DNA from: Ga0077536 sp035325705
Lineage (GTDB): Bacteria > Pseudomonadota > Gammaproteobacteria > Ga0077536
DNA length: 64,000 nucleotides
Direction of reading: 5' to 3'
NCBI GenBank assembly: GCA_035325705.1
Contig: DAOKZI010000006.1
Span: forward strand, 1-64,000
Positions 10,030-18,037 of this stretch are shown piece by piece. Within the stretch, counting starts at the first letter, position 1. Every line of letters starts with the position of its first letter. A program made the position numbers and the translations under genes. Under the pieces are notes generated by a model that had not been told where the DNA came from, searched no databases, and was given only the letters and a program-made list of their open reading frames with translations.

Positions 10030-10176
10030 TCAGACTTCGATCGCGAGCAGATCCTTCAGGTGCGCATCGAGCTGCTGCAGATAGCCCGGATCGATACCGA
10101 CGACGACGAGAGGCCCGCAGATCGACTTCAGCACGCGCAGCTCGCTGTTCTCGATCAGCTCGGCGGCACAGCTCAT
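10030..10176 (-). CDS. Small 48-residue protein upstream of the EthD gene
   Basis: A 48-codon frame beginning MSCAAELIENSELRVLKSIC and ending LDAHLKDLLAIEV. A strong AGGGGAGG ribosome-binding site lies 6 bases before the ATG, and the next gene starts 30 bases after the stop, so expression is plausible. The sequence pattern (acidic/hydrophobic, S-I-C-G-P-L, I-D-P-x-Y) recalls the last about 45 residues of alpha/beta-hydrolase fold enzymes of the homoserine-acetyltransferase type. It could therefore be a gene remnant. That resemblance is from memory only. Confidence 0.5.
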   Translation of the reverse strand: MSCAAELIENSELRVLKSICGPLVVVGIDPGYLQQLDAHLKDLLAIEV

Positions 10177-10227
10177 CGTTTGCCTCCCCTTGCCCCATCA
10201 AATACATCGAGGTCGGATCGCGTCTTC

Positions 10228-10319
10228 GTAGCCCGGGTGAAGCGCAGCGCAGCCCGGGATCGTGGATCATTTGAGACGCCGGATCCCGGGTTGCGCGCGG
10301 CGCGCTCCACCCGGGCTAC
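10228..10319. repeat. Family A REPIN-like inverted pair
   Basis: GTAGCCCGGGTGAAGCGCAGCGCAGCCCGGG at the left is followed after 25 bases by an inverted unit ending CCACCCGGGCTAC. Each unit is a palindrome headed by GTAG. It lies between the 48-residue ORF and the thioesterase gene on the same strand. Confidence 0.85.
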
Positions 10320-10329
10320 GAACGGCCTT

Positions 10330-10797
10330 TCACGGCTTATGCTTCGAATCCGGCACGGCCATCATCGTCGTCGTCATGTAGGCGCACAAGGTCTCGATGC
10401 CGTCCTTCACCGCGAAGATCTCGGCGACGCAGACCTGCAGCGTGCGCCCCGCGCGCACCACGCGGCCGCGACCGATCAGCAGCTCGCCGTAGGCCGGAGC
10501 CACGAAATTGATCTTGTATTCGACGGTGACGACCTCGAGCTGCGCATCGAGCAGCGACAGTGCCGCGTAGCCCGCCGCGCTGTCGGCGAGCGCGCCGACG
10601 ATGCCGCCGTGCACATTGCCCGTCTGCTGCAGAAAGTCGGGCCGCAGCGGAATGTGGATCTCGGTCTCGCCGGGCGACAGCGCCACCATCCTCGCCCCGA
10701 ACAGCCGCGACATCGCCGGCTGCCCCTCGAAGCTCGCCCGCACCCGGCGCTCGTAGTCCGGATCGCGTGGGGCATTCGACTTGGTCTTGGTGCTCAC
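10330..10797 (-). CDS. PaaI-family hotdog thioesterase
   Basis: Acyl-CoA thioesterase of the PaaI/YigI hotdog family, 155 residues, acting in the cytoplasm as a tetramer in known members. The motif GNVHGGIVGALADSAAGYAA (about residues 60-79) has the conserved HGG and the catalytic Asp on the hotdog helix. VTVEYKINFVAPA is the following strand. Such enzymes release CoA from blocked aromatic or branched acyl-CoA intermediates. It stands after the carboxylase operon, separated by a family B repeat pair, so co-transcription is uncertain. Confidence 0.88.
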   Translation of the reverse strand: MSTKTKSNAPRDPDYERRVRASFEGQPAMSRLFGARMVALSPGETEIHIPLRPDFLQQTGNVHGGIVGALADSAAGYAALSLLDAQLEVVTVEYKINFVAPAYGELLIGRGRVVRAGRTLQVCVAEIFAVKDGIETLCAYMTTTMMAVPDSKHKP

Positions 10798-10812
10798 TCA
10801 AAGTCCTTTCTG

Positions 10813-10906
10813 GCCACAGAGAACACCGAGAACACCGAGGGAAGACGAGAACGGATCGGTGCCGTTTTTCATCATCTTCCTCTGTGTTCTCGGTGTTCTC
10901 TGTGGC
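10813..10906. repeat. Family B inverted repeat pair (ACCGAGAAC type)
   Basis: GCCACAGAGAACACCGAGAA... and its inverted copy (...TCGGTGTTCTCTGTGGC) face each other across about 40 bases. The left arm shows a 9-base period (ACAGAGAAC / ACCGAGAAC / ACCGAGG). It separates the thioesterase gene from the carboxylase operon. Confidence 0.9.
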
Positions 10907-10916
10907 TAATCACAGC

Positions 10917-11912
10917 CTATCGGGTAATGACGATCTTGCCGTAGACCTCCCGGCTCTCGATCAGGCGCAGGCCTTCTTTCACTTCGGCGAAGGGGAGGGA
11001 GCGGTAGATTACGGGATCGATCTGGCGGCGGGCGATCATGTCGTAGAACTCGAACTGCGCTTTCTCGGGGAGCTTCGAGCCGCGATCGAGGTACTGGCCC
11101 CAGGCGAGGCCGACGACGGTCATGTTCTTCAGCAGGATGCGGTTCAGCTCGATCTGCGGGATGCGGCCGCCGGCGAAGCCGATGACGACGAGACGGCCGC
11201 CCCAGGCGACGCAGCGCTTGACCTGATCGAAGAGATCGCCGCCGACGGGATCGTAGATGACGTCGGCGCCGCGTCCCGCGGTAATCTCCTTCACGCGCTC
11301 GACGAGATCCTCGCGGCGGTAGTCGATCAGGTGATCGGCACCGTTGTCGCGGCAGACCGCGAGCTTCCTCGCATCGCCCGCGCAGGCGATCACCGTTGCG
11401 CCGAGCAGCTTGCCGAGCTGGATCGCGGCGAGGCCGACGCCGCCGGCCGCGCCGAGCACGAGCAGGGTCTCGCCCTCGGTGAGCTGCGCGCGATGCGTGA
11501 GGCCGAACCACGAGGTGCCGTAGGTCACGCTGAGCGCGGCGGCCTGCTCGTCGGCGACGTGCGTCGGCACGGTCCAGGCCGAGGCGTCGTCGACGAGAAA
11601 GGCCTCGGCTAGCGTGCCGCCGCCGTGGCAGAAGCCGACGGCCCGATCGCCGATCTTGAACTTGCTGCCGGGGCCGACCGCTTCGACGATGCCGACGGCC
11701 TCGACGCCGGGCACCGCGGGCAGCGGCGCGCGGTGCTGGTACTTGCCCTGGACGATCAGCAGATCCGGAAAATTGAGCGAGACCGCTGCGGTGCGCACGC
11801 GCGCTTGGCGCGGGCCCGGCTCGGGCAGCGCGCGCTCGGTCCAGTGCAGGACCTCGGTGTAGTGGCCGTACTGCTCGAACTGCCAGGCCTGCATCGTCGC
11901 GGTGGAAGTCAT
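10917..11912 (-). CDS. NADPH:quinone oxidoreductase-like MDR protein
   Basis: Zinc-free medium-chain dehydrogenase/reductase of the QOR type, 331 residues. The GroES-like N-terminal domain carries LNFPDLLIVQGKYQHRAPLP and PGVEAVGIVEAVG. The Rossmann domain carries LVLGAAGGVGLAAIQLGKLLGA (around residue 151), a typical AAGGVG nucleotide motif. GADVIYDPVGGDLF is also conserved. It reduces enones or quinones with NADPH in known relatives. It is the last gene of the carboxylase operon, 15 bases after the FAH-family gene, and may reduce a substrate of that pathway. Confidence 0.88.
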   Translation of the reverse strand: MTSTATMQAWQFEQYGHYTEVLHWTERALPEPGPRQARVRTAAVSLNFPDLLIVQGKYQHRAPLPAVPGVEAVGIVEAVGPGSKFKIGDRAVGFCHGGGTLAEAFLVDDASAWTVPTHVADEQAAALSVTYGTSWFGLTHRAQLTEGETLLVLGAAGGVGLAAIQLGKLLGATVIACAGDARKLAVCRDNGADHLIDYRREDLVERVKEITAGRGADVIYDPVGGDLFDQVKRCVAWGGRLVVIGFAGGRIPQIELNRILLKNMTVVGLAWGQYLDRGSKLPEKAQFEFYDMIARRQIDPVIYRSLPFAEVKEGLRLIESREVYGKIVITR

Positions 11913-11927
11913 CGGCAGGTCTCCCCT

Positions 11928-12788
11928 TCAGATCAGCGTCGTGCTCGCCGGCTCGGCGACGACTTCGTTCTCGATGTATCCCAGCTTCTCGATTTCGATC
12001 TTCACGCGATCGCCGAGCTGCAGATACTTGTGCGGCTTGAAGCCGATGCCGACGCCGCTCGGCGTGCCGGTCAGGACGAGATCGCCGGGCTCGAGCGTGA
12101 AGGCCTTGCTCAGGGTTTCGATCTGCGCGTAGCAGTCGAAGACGAGATGCCGCGTATTCGAATCCTGGCGCAGCTCGCCGTTGACCCAGGTCTTGAGATA
12201 TAGCGCATGCGGATCGCCGACCTCGTCGCCGGTCACGAGCCAGGGGCCGAAGGGGCAGTGGGTGTCGAAGGATTTGCCGAGCGCGAAGGTCTGGGCCCAG
12301 AACTGCCAGTCGCGCACGCTGACGTCGTTACAGACCACATAGCCCGCGATCACCTCGTGCGCGCGCGCCCTCGGCACGTGCCGGCAGCGCCGGCCGATCA
12401 CGAAGCCGAGCTCGCCCTCGTAGTCGAGCTTGTCGGACACGCGCGGCAGGTGGATCGCCGCGCGCGGGCCGTTCGCCGCGGTCGACTGCTTGTTGAAGAA
12501 CATCGGAAAACTCGGCGTGTCGAGCGTGGTCTCCGCGATGTGATCGGCGTAGTTGAGCCCGATCGCGAGGATCTTGGGCGGTCGCAGCACCGGCGCTTCG
12601 AGCGTCACCTCGGCGAGCGCGTGCGCGGGCCCGCCGGCCGTGCGTGCCCGCGCCAGCGCATCGGGACCGGCGGCGAGCAGTGCGAGCATGTCGGTCGGCA
12701 GGCCGGAGAGCGCGAGGTCGACGATGACCTCGCCCTCGACGCGGCCGATGCGCGGGGCACCGCCGCGGCTGAAAGTCGCGAGTTTCAT
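11928..12788 (-). CDS. Fumarylacetoacetate hydrolase family protein
   Basis: FAH-superfamily enzyme of 286 residues, expected to use Mg or Mn. ILAIGLNYADHIAET begins the catalytic domain, DYEGELGFVIGRRCRHV supplies the metal-binding Glu pair, NDVSVRDWQ the Asp, and the end carries TGTPSGVGIGF. Members cleave C-C bonds of acylpyruvates and related diketo acids, or isomerise or decarboxylate them. Its start codon overlaps the stop of the beta-subunit gene by 4 bases (ATGA), so translation is coupled. That coupling suggests it acts on the carboxylation product. The ATG at 12788 is chosen because the longer frame is antisense. Confidence 0.9.
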   Translation of the reverse strand: MKLATFSRGGAPRIGRVEGEVIVDLALSGLPTDMLALLAAGPDALARARTAGGPAHALAEVTLEAPVLRPPKILAIGLNYADHIAETTLDTPSFPMFFNKQSTAANGPRAAIHLPRVSDKLDYEGELGFVIGRRCRHVPRARAHEVIAGYVVCNDVSVRDWQFWAQTFALGKSFDTHCPFGPWLVTGDEVGDPHALYLKTWVNGELRQDSNTRHLVFDCYAQIETLSKAFTLEPGDLVLTGTPSGVGIGFKPHKYLQLGDRVKIEIEKLGYIENEVVAEPASTTLI

Positions 12789-14950
12789 TTGTAGTGCAGG
12801 ATCCTGTACTGATCGAAGCTCATCGTGCGTTGGGGCGGAATGACCACCGTCGTCATCGGGTCGCGGATGATCGCCGGCCCCTCGATCACATTGCCGGCCT
12901 TCAGGGCCGCCATCTCGTAGACGCGGAAGGGCTGCCAGCGACCGCCATGATAAACGTTGCGGCTGCCGACGTAGGCGCCGTCGTCCGGCTCGCGGCGCGC
13001 CAGCGGCTGCGCGGACAGCACGGGCTGCGGCTTCGGCGCGATGGCTTCGAGATGCACGGCTGTCACCGAATAGCCCGCGTCCGGGAAGCGCGCGCCTTCG
13101 GGATAGACCTTGGTGTACATCCGCTCGAAGGCGTCGATCGCGCGCTCCAGATCGCGCGCGTCCTCCATGCGGCCGTCGGCGAGCGCGGTGTCGAAGCTCT
13201 CGAGCTGGCCGAGGTAGCGCGCGGCGATGCCGTAGCGGAAGCCGATTTTCGTCGGATCGACGCCTTCCTTGCTCATTTCGTCGCGCGCCTCGGCCTCGAG
13301 CTCGGCCCAGGTCGCACGCAACTGGCGCGCGACGGCCGTCTTCTCGTCCGCGCGCATGCCGTTCGGCAGCAGCACGCGCAGGCCGCGATCGTAGCGGTGC
13401 ATGTACTCGGCGCAGGCCGCGCCAAAGGCGGAGAAACCGGCCGCCCACGGCAAGGTGACGACGTCGGCGAACTCGATGCCCTCGGCGAAGCCGTGCATGT
13501 GCACGGGGCCGGCGCCGCCGTAGTAGAGCAGCGTGAAGTCGCGCGTGTCGTAGCCCTTGGCCGCGATCATCGTGCGCAGCAGATCGCTCATCTGCGTATT
13601 GACGATGTCGAGCACGCCGGCGCCGGCCTCGTAGACCGGCAGGCCCAGCGGTTTCGCGACGGCCTCGTCCAGCGCGGCGAGCGCGGCCTCGCGATCGAGC
13701 TTGAGCTGCCCGCCGAGGAAATAGTCGGGATCGACGTAGCCGAGCGCGACGTTGATGTCGGTGACGGTGAGGCGGTCGAACCGGTAGCAGCGGCCGACCT
13801 TGGAGCCCGCGCTGTCGCGGCCGACGTGCAGGCGCTTGTACTCGTCGACCCATACCACCGAGCCCGCGCCGCTGCCGACCGAGTCGAGCTCGACCATCGG
13901 CAGCGCGAGGCGGTGGCCGGCGATGTCGGCGCTCTTGGTGATCCCGATGTGGCCGTCGACCAGCAGGCCGACGTCGAAGCTCGTGCCGCCCATGTCGGCG
14001 GTGACGATGTTGCGTAGCCCAAGCTTCTCGGCGATGAACTGCGCGCCGATGAGGCCGCCGATCGGGCCCGAGATCATCGTCTCGTAGAGCCGCGGGTACT
14101 CCATGTTGACGGCGCCGCCATAGGACAGCAGCGTCAGCAGCCGGCCCCGGTAGCCGAAGTCCTTGGCCTCGCGCTCCACCGCCATCAGCGAGTCGCGCAC
14201 GAGCTCGGCGGCGAAGCACTGGAAGAGCAGGCTCTTCAGGCGATTGTTCTCTTTCGACACCGGCGCGACGTCGGCCGAGCAGACGACGGGGATCTGCTTG
14301 CCCTGCGCCGCGATCGCGGCCTGTGCGATCTCGCGCGCGCGATGCTCGTGGCGCGGGTCGACGAAGGAGTAGAGGAAGAGGATGCCGATCACCTCGCAGC
14401 CGGCCGCGAGCAGCTTCTCGGTCGCCGCGCGCACCTGCGCTTCGTTGACCGGGATCAGCTCGTGGCCCGGATCGAGATGGATGTTGCCCTGATAGCAGCC
14501 GCCGGCGAGGCGCTCGCTGATCCCGATGACGAGCTTCGGATCGACCAGCGGCCGCGTGTGCCGGTGCAACTGCTGGTGCAGGGTTTCCGCCTGGGTCTGA
14601 CCGAGATAGGTCAGACCGCCCTCCATCACCGAGATGTCCTCGAAGCCGCGCGTGACGAGCAGGCCGAGCTTGCGGCCCTGGCCGGTCAGCACGGTGTTCA
14701 GCATGCCCGTGCCGCAGTAGATGTCCGCCGCGCACTGCGCGTGCACGAGATCGGCGCCGAGGCCGATGTTGCTCGCGGCGTCGAGCACGGACTCGCGGTA
14801 GCTGCGCGGCTCGTCGTCGCGGCGCGTGATGGCCTTGCCGACCGTGAAGCTGCCGTCCGGCTTGACCAGCAGCGCGTCGGTCATTGTGCCGCCGGCATCG
14901 AACGCAAGGATGTACTGCCGCTCGAGCGCGGTCGAAGCTGTCGTCGCCAT
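12785..14950 (-). CDS. Acetone-carboxylase-like beta subunit (HyuA / N-methylhydantoinase A family)
   Basis: ATP-binding subunit of a ketone carboxylase-type complex, 721 residues, close to the 717 of known AcxA. The N-terminus (ILAFDAGGTMTDALLVKPDG, residues 13-32) is the phosphate-binding loop of the actin/hexokinase-like hydantoinase A fold. A second loop, NIVTADMGGTSFDVGLL, lies near residue 315, and LLYYGGAGPVHMHGFAE near 470. Together with the gamma and alpha subunits upstream it would phosphorylate ketone and bicarbonate. The gene starts 59 bases after the gamma-subunit stop. HyuA proteins also work in hydantoin, oxoproline and acetophenone metabolism, but the gamma gene favours the acetone-carboxylase group. 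Confidence 0.85.
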   Translation of the reverse strand: MATTASTALERQYILAFDAGGTMTDALLVKPDGSFTVGKAITRRDDEPRSYRESVLDAASNIGLGADLVHAQCAADIYCGTGMLNTVLTGQGRKLGLLVTRGFEDISVMEGGLTYLGQTQAETLHQQLHRHTRPLVDPKLVIGISERLAGGCYQGNIHLDPGHELIPVNEAQVRAATEKLLAAGCEVIGILFLYSFVDPRHEHRAREIAQAAIAAQGKQIPVVCSADVAPVSKENNRLKSLLFQCFAAELVRDSLMAVEREAKDFGYRGRLLTLLSYGGAVNMEYPRLYETMISGPIGGLIGAQFIAEKLGLRNIVTADMGGTSFDVGLLVDGHIGITKSADIAGHRLALPMVELDSVGSGAGSVVWVDEYKRLHVGRDSAGSKVGRCYRFDRLTVTDINVALGYVDPDYFLGGQLKLDREAALAALDEAVAKPLGLPVYEAGAGVLDIVNTQMSDLLRTMIAAKGYDTRDFTLLYYGGAGPVHMHGFAEGIEFADVVTLPWAAGFSAFGAACAEYMHRYDRGLRVLLPNGMRADEKTAVARQLRATWAELEAEARDEMSKEGVDPTKIGFRYGIAARYLGQLESFDTALADGRMEDARDLERAIDAFERMYTKVYPEGARFPDAGYSVTAVHLEAIAPKPQPVLSAQPLARREPDDGAYVGSRNVYHGGRWQPFRVYEMAALKAGNVIEGPAIIRDPMTTVVIPPQRTMSFDQYRILHYK

Positions 14951-15009
14951 GCTGTGATCCTCGGGTGTCTAGTCCAGGGCGGGCGCGCGGCGCCCGGCGA
15001 GCATCGATC

Positions 15010-15582
15010 TCAACTCGCCTTGGCCCACTGCTCGGTGAGCGCCGCGCTGCGATCCTCGTACCAGTCGGCGGCCTCGTCGGGCAGCGGCCGGCCGAGGGTC
15101 TCGCGGTAGAAGCGATCGAGATCCGGCAGCAGCTCGAACACGATCGGATAGCCCGGCGGCACGACCTCGACCGCGTGCTGGGTCGCACAGCCCGGACAGA
15201 AGAACTCGCGGATCTCCTGGAACCCGGGCTCGGGGCAGGCCGGCGCCGGATCGTAGACCGTGCGCATCTCTTCGAGGCTGCGCTTGACGCGGATCCGGCA
15301 GCGCAGCTTCCAGTTCTCGCGGTAGTCGCCGAAGACGTGGCCGCAGTGGCATTTCACGCTGCGCGCGCCGGCGGCATCGTGCACGACATAGAGCTTGTCG
15401 CCGAGACGCAGCAGGATGCGCTCCGGCCACGGCACGCGCTGCTGGAGCGCGTCGAGGTATTTGAAGAAGCGATCCCTGTCCTTGCGCTCGAGGCGCAGCA
15501 GGCGCTGCGCGTTGTCGTCGTCGATCGTGCCGTCGATGAGCTGGCCGATCAGATCCTGGCTGATGCTCGCGTCCCGACTCAT
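15010..15582 (-). CDS. acxC: Acetone-carboxylase-like gamma subunit
   Basis: Small zinc-binding subunit, 190 residues (about 168-170 in known AcxC). Cys78 and Cys80 (VKCHCGHVFGDYRENWKL) pair with Cys129 and Cys132 (REFFCPGCATQHAVEV), the expected four-cysteine zinc site. The end (PIVFELLPDLDRFYRETLGR) matches the family. Its presence marks the complex as acetone-carboxylase-type rather than a plain hydantoinase. It lies 3 bases after the alpha-subunit stop. The last about 20 residues (DEAADWYEDRSAALTEQWAKAS) extend beyond what I recall for AcxC. Confidence 0.88.
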   Translation of the reverse strand: MSRDASISQDLIGQLIDGTIDDDNAQRLLRLERKDRDRFFKYLDALQQRVPWPERILLRLGDKLYVVHDAAGARSVKCHCGHVFGDYRENWKLRCRIRVKRSLEEMRTVYDPAPACPEPGFQEIREFFCPGCATQHAVEVVPPGYPIVFELLPDLDRFYRETLGRPLPDEAADWYEDRSAALTEQWAKAS

Positions 15583-15585
15583 CGC

Positions 15586-17823
15586 TCATTCCTCCGCGAA
15601 CGCGAACTCGCCGGGGAGCTGCCAGAAGCGGCGGAACTCGCCGTCGAACTTCGCGAAGGACATGCTCTGGCGATACATCTCGCCGACCTCCGGCACGAAA
15701 TCGCGGGCGAGCACGCGCTCGCGCTCCTCGTGCCACCAGTCCTCGACCGTGCGCGCCTCCAGTCGCGCCCTGCGCAGTTCGGCGCGGCGCGCCGCCGTGG
15801 CGGCGGCGTCGAGCTGCCAGACGTCGTGCGCGTCCTGCGTCGCGACGATGCCGTGGAGGGCCGCGACGAAGCCGTAGCGCGGCGCCATGCCGTCGTTCAG
15901 ATCGCGGATCACGGCGGCGGGATCGCGATCCAGCGGATCGCCCCAGCCGCCGGAGGCGCCGGCGGCATCGACGAAGAGATCGTGATCCTTCAGCGCGAGC
16001 TCGGGGCAGTCGGTCTTCCAGATCTCGAGATTGCGCACCTCGAGCGTGCCGGCCTCGATCTGCTCCAGCAGCTCGCGCGCGTCGCGCGGCGTTTCACCGC
16101 GCGCGATCAGCGCCGGCAGATTGGTGTCGCGCGCCGAGATCATGAAGGAGCCCGGACCGGGATAGGCGCCGCTCATGCCGAGGCCGACCGAGGTCGTGCA
16201 CGACAGGCCGCCGTTCGGCCGCGTGACGGCGACGTGCTTGCCCGGCTTCACGCACCAGTGCACGGCAGAATTGCCGGGCCCGCCGCGGTACTTGCCGGTG
16301 CCGTAGTAGCCCGGCAGCAGCTTGCGGCCGAGATAGAAGAGCGGCGGCACGCAGCTCTCGAACTCCTCGGCGTCGCCGCAGGTCGCGAGCTGCGACCACG
16401 CGGCCCACACGATCGGCTCGCCGTCCTTGTAGCACCAGGCGCCGCGCCCGGTGCCGCCCAGCCACTCGAAGTTCGTGAAGCCGTAGGACACGCCCTGCTC
16501 GGTCTGGCCCGAGCCCTGCCACGCGCCCCAGTTGCCGTCGACGGTGAAGGCTTCCTCGAGATAGCCGCGCGCGAACATCGCGCGCGACACGCAGTTGAAG
16601 CCGATGCTGTTCAGCGCGATCGTCTGCGCCCACAGGTTCGCATTGCTGGTGAACTCGTAGTCCGGGTTGTAGATGCTGCCCGAGGGATAGTGCCGCTGCA
16701 CGGCGAGCTCGATGCCGGCCGTGACCTTGGTGTTGTGCGCGAAGGAATTGATCATGCCGAGGAAGGCCGCGGCATCGGCGCCGCCCGGCGTCGCGTTGTA
16801 GGAGTGATAGCCCCAGCGCGAGCTGCCCTCGGTGTCGAGCTTGAGCCCGTGCGCGTTGGGCTCGACGCTCGCCCGGATGTGGATCAGCGTGTTCTTGTCC
16901 GCGTGCGACCAGATCTTCTGCAACCCCTGGTACTTGACGAGGCGGAACGCGCAGCCGTTGTAGGTGCCCGGCACCATCAGCGCGTGCATGTTGTCGACGA
17001 TCATGCGGCGGCTTTCCTCGATGATCTCGCGGATCGCGCGCTTGTAGTAGTCGAGACCGAACTCCGCGATCAGCTTGTGCGTCGCCTCGTGCACCATCGC
17101 GCAGCCGGCGAGGCGCATCTTGTCGTCGAGGATGTTCATCGTCGCGGCGCGCGTCCGGCGCTGCCAGATCGCCTTCCACCAGGATTCCTGCTGCAGCTTG
17201 CGGCCCGTGCGCATCGGCGGGCATACGAGGCCGTCCATGAAGGTGTCGACCGAGAAGGTCGCCCAGCTCCCCGCGACCGGCGCGCCGTTCTCCATCAGAT
17301 GATTGATGCCGATCGCCCAGCCGACGATCTCGCCGTCGTGGCAGATCGACACGAAGGAGTAGAAGTCGCCGGGATGCGGCACGCCGCCGGTGAGGCCGTC
17401 GCTGACGGCATAGACGTCGCCGTCCTCGATGCCGTCGTTGACGTCGTATTCCTTCTCCGCCATGTAGCGCACGGCAACGGGGAAGATCGCCGTGTGCGAC
17501 AGGAAGCCCAGCGACACCGCCAGCGTGTCGCCTTCAGGCGTCGCGAGGCCCCACAGGCTCTCGCCCATCTCGCGCGAGCCCGGGCTCGCGGCGACGAAGC
17601 GCGCGGATTCACGCGCGGCGAGCACCGCGGCGTGCAGCTTGTTGTAGAAACGTTCGTACTTGATCGGATCCGCCGCGCGCAGCGTCAGCTCCTTCACGCC
17701 GCAGTAGTGGCCGGTCTGCTGAGTGAGGCGATCGCGGGTGGCCAGCATCTGCTTGAGCGTCTGGCGCCGGACTTCCTGTTTCGGCGGTGAAACCTGGTTC
17801 CGCTGATCGAAAGCGTGGGCCAT
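15586..17823 (-). CDS. Acetone-carboxylase-like alpha subunit (HyuB family)
   Basis: Carboxylating, Mn-binding subunit, 745 residues. The Mn ligands I recall for Xanthobacter AcxB (Glu89, His150, Asp153, His175) have counterparts at Glu88 (REMGESLWG), His150 and Asp153 (VPHPGDF) and His175 (IGINHLMENG). Later motifs such as GLGMSGAYPGPGSFMISARD and AAGASGGWGDPLDRDP fit the HyuB fold. An open frame continues upstream, but the ATG at 17823, with AGGAG close by, gives the true start MAHAFDQRNQ. It is the first gene of the operon alpha-gamma-beta-FAH-MDR. The ketone substrate is not known. Confidence 0.87.
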   Translation of the reverse strand: MAHAFDQRNQVSPPKQEVRRQTLKQMLATRDRLTQQTGHYCGVKELTLRAADPIKYERFYNKLHAAVLAARESARFVAASPGSREMGESLWGLATPEGDTLAVSLGFLSHTAIFPVAVRYMAEKEYDVNDGIEDGDVYAVSDGLTGGVPHPGDFYSFVSICHDGEIVGWAIGINHLMENGAPVAGSWATFSVDTFMDGLVCPPMRTGRKLQQESWWKAIWQRRTRAATMNILDDKMRLAGCAMVHEATHKLIAEFGLDYYKRAIREIIEESRRMIVDNMHALMVPGTYNGCAFRLVKYQGLQKIWSHADKNTLIHIRASVEPNAHGLKLDTEGSSRWGYHSYNATPGGADAAAFLGMINSFAHNTKVTAGIELAVQRHYPSGSIYNPDYEFTSNANLWAQTIALNSIGFNCVSRAMFARGYLEEAFTVDGNWGAWQGSGQTEQGVSYGFTNFEWLGGTGRGAWCYKDGEPIVWAAWSQLATCGDAEEFESCVPPLFYLGRKLLPGYYGTGKYRGGPGNSAVHWCVKPGKHVAVTRPNGGLSCTTSVGLGMSGAYPGPGSFMISARDTNLPALIARGETPRDARELLEQIEAGTLEVRNLEIWKTDCPELALKDHDLFVDAAGASGGWGDPLDRDPAAVIRDLNDGMAPRYGFVAALHGIVATQDAHDVWQLDAAATAARRAELRRARLEARTVEDWWHEERERVLARDFVPEVGEMYRQSMSFAKFDGEFRRFWQLPGEFAFAEE

Positions 17824-17849
17824 GGGACTGCTCCTGTGACGAGGGCGGC

Positions 17850-17857
17850 TGTATACA
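17850..17857. promoter_or_regulatory. Palindromic TGTATACA site
   Basis: TGTATACA is a perfect 8-base palindrome in the 214-base divergent region between the carboxylase operon and the LLM gene, about 27 bases before the operon start codon. Its TNGTNNACNA pattern matches FadR-subfamily GntR operators. No GntR gene is in the window, so the link is only a suggestion. Confidence 0.3.
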
Positions 17858-17966
17858 AAACTGGGCGGATTCTGCCACGCGTCCCGTACGCTGCCTATCG
17901 ACCAAACGACCCTGTGCGTCGCAGCAAAATGCTTACGCGCAAAGGGTTTTTCCCCCAGGTGCGCGC

Positions 17967-17996
17967 TTGTGGGCGGCGCGAGTGGCTTCATACAAT
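17967..17996 (+). promoter_or_regulatory. Candidate sigma-70 promoter of the LLM gene
   Basis: TTGTGG and TACAAT are separated by 18 bases, about 40 bases before the ATG at 18038. This is the best sigma-70-like pair in the intergenic region. Reading is by eye. Confidence 0.4.
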
Positions 17997-18037
17997 CCGG
18001 GGGCTTTTCAATACATCGCAGCAAGGAGTGAGGACAC

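Noticed and set aside
10813..10906. Short regularly spaced repeats suggesting a CRISPR array.
   Set aside because: The period is 9 bases, there are no unique spacers and no cas genes, and copies are dispersed.
14884..17790. A 968-residue open frame on the plus strand.
   Set aside because: It is antisense to the well-supported carboxylase genes and is low-complexity Arg/Ala/Val-rich, a shadow caused by high GC.
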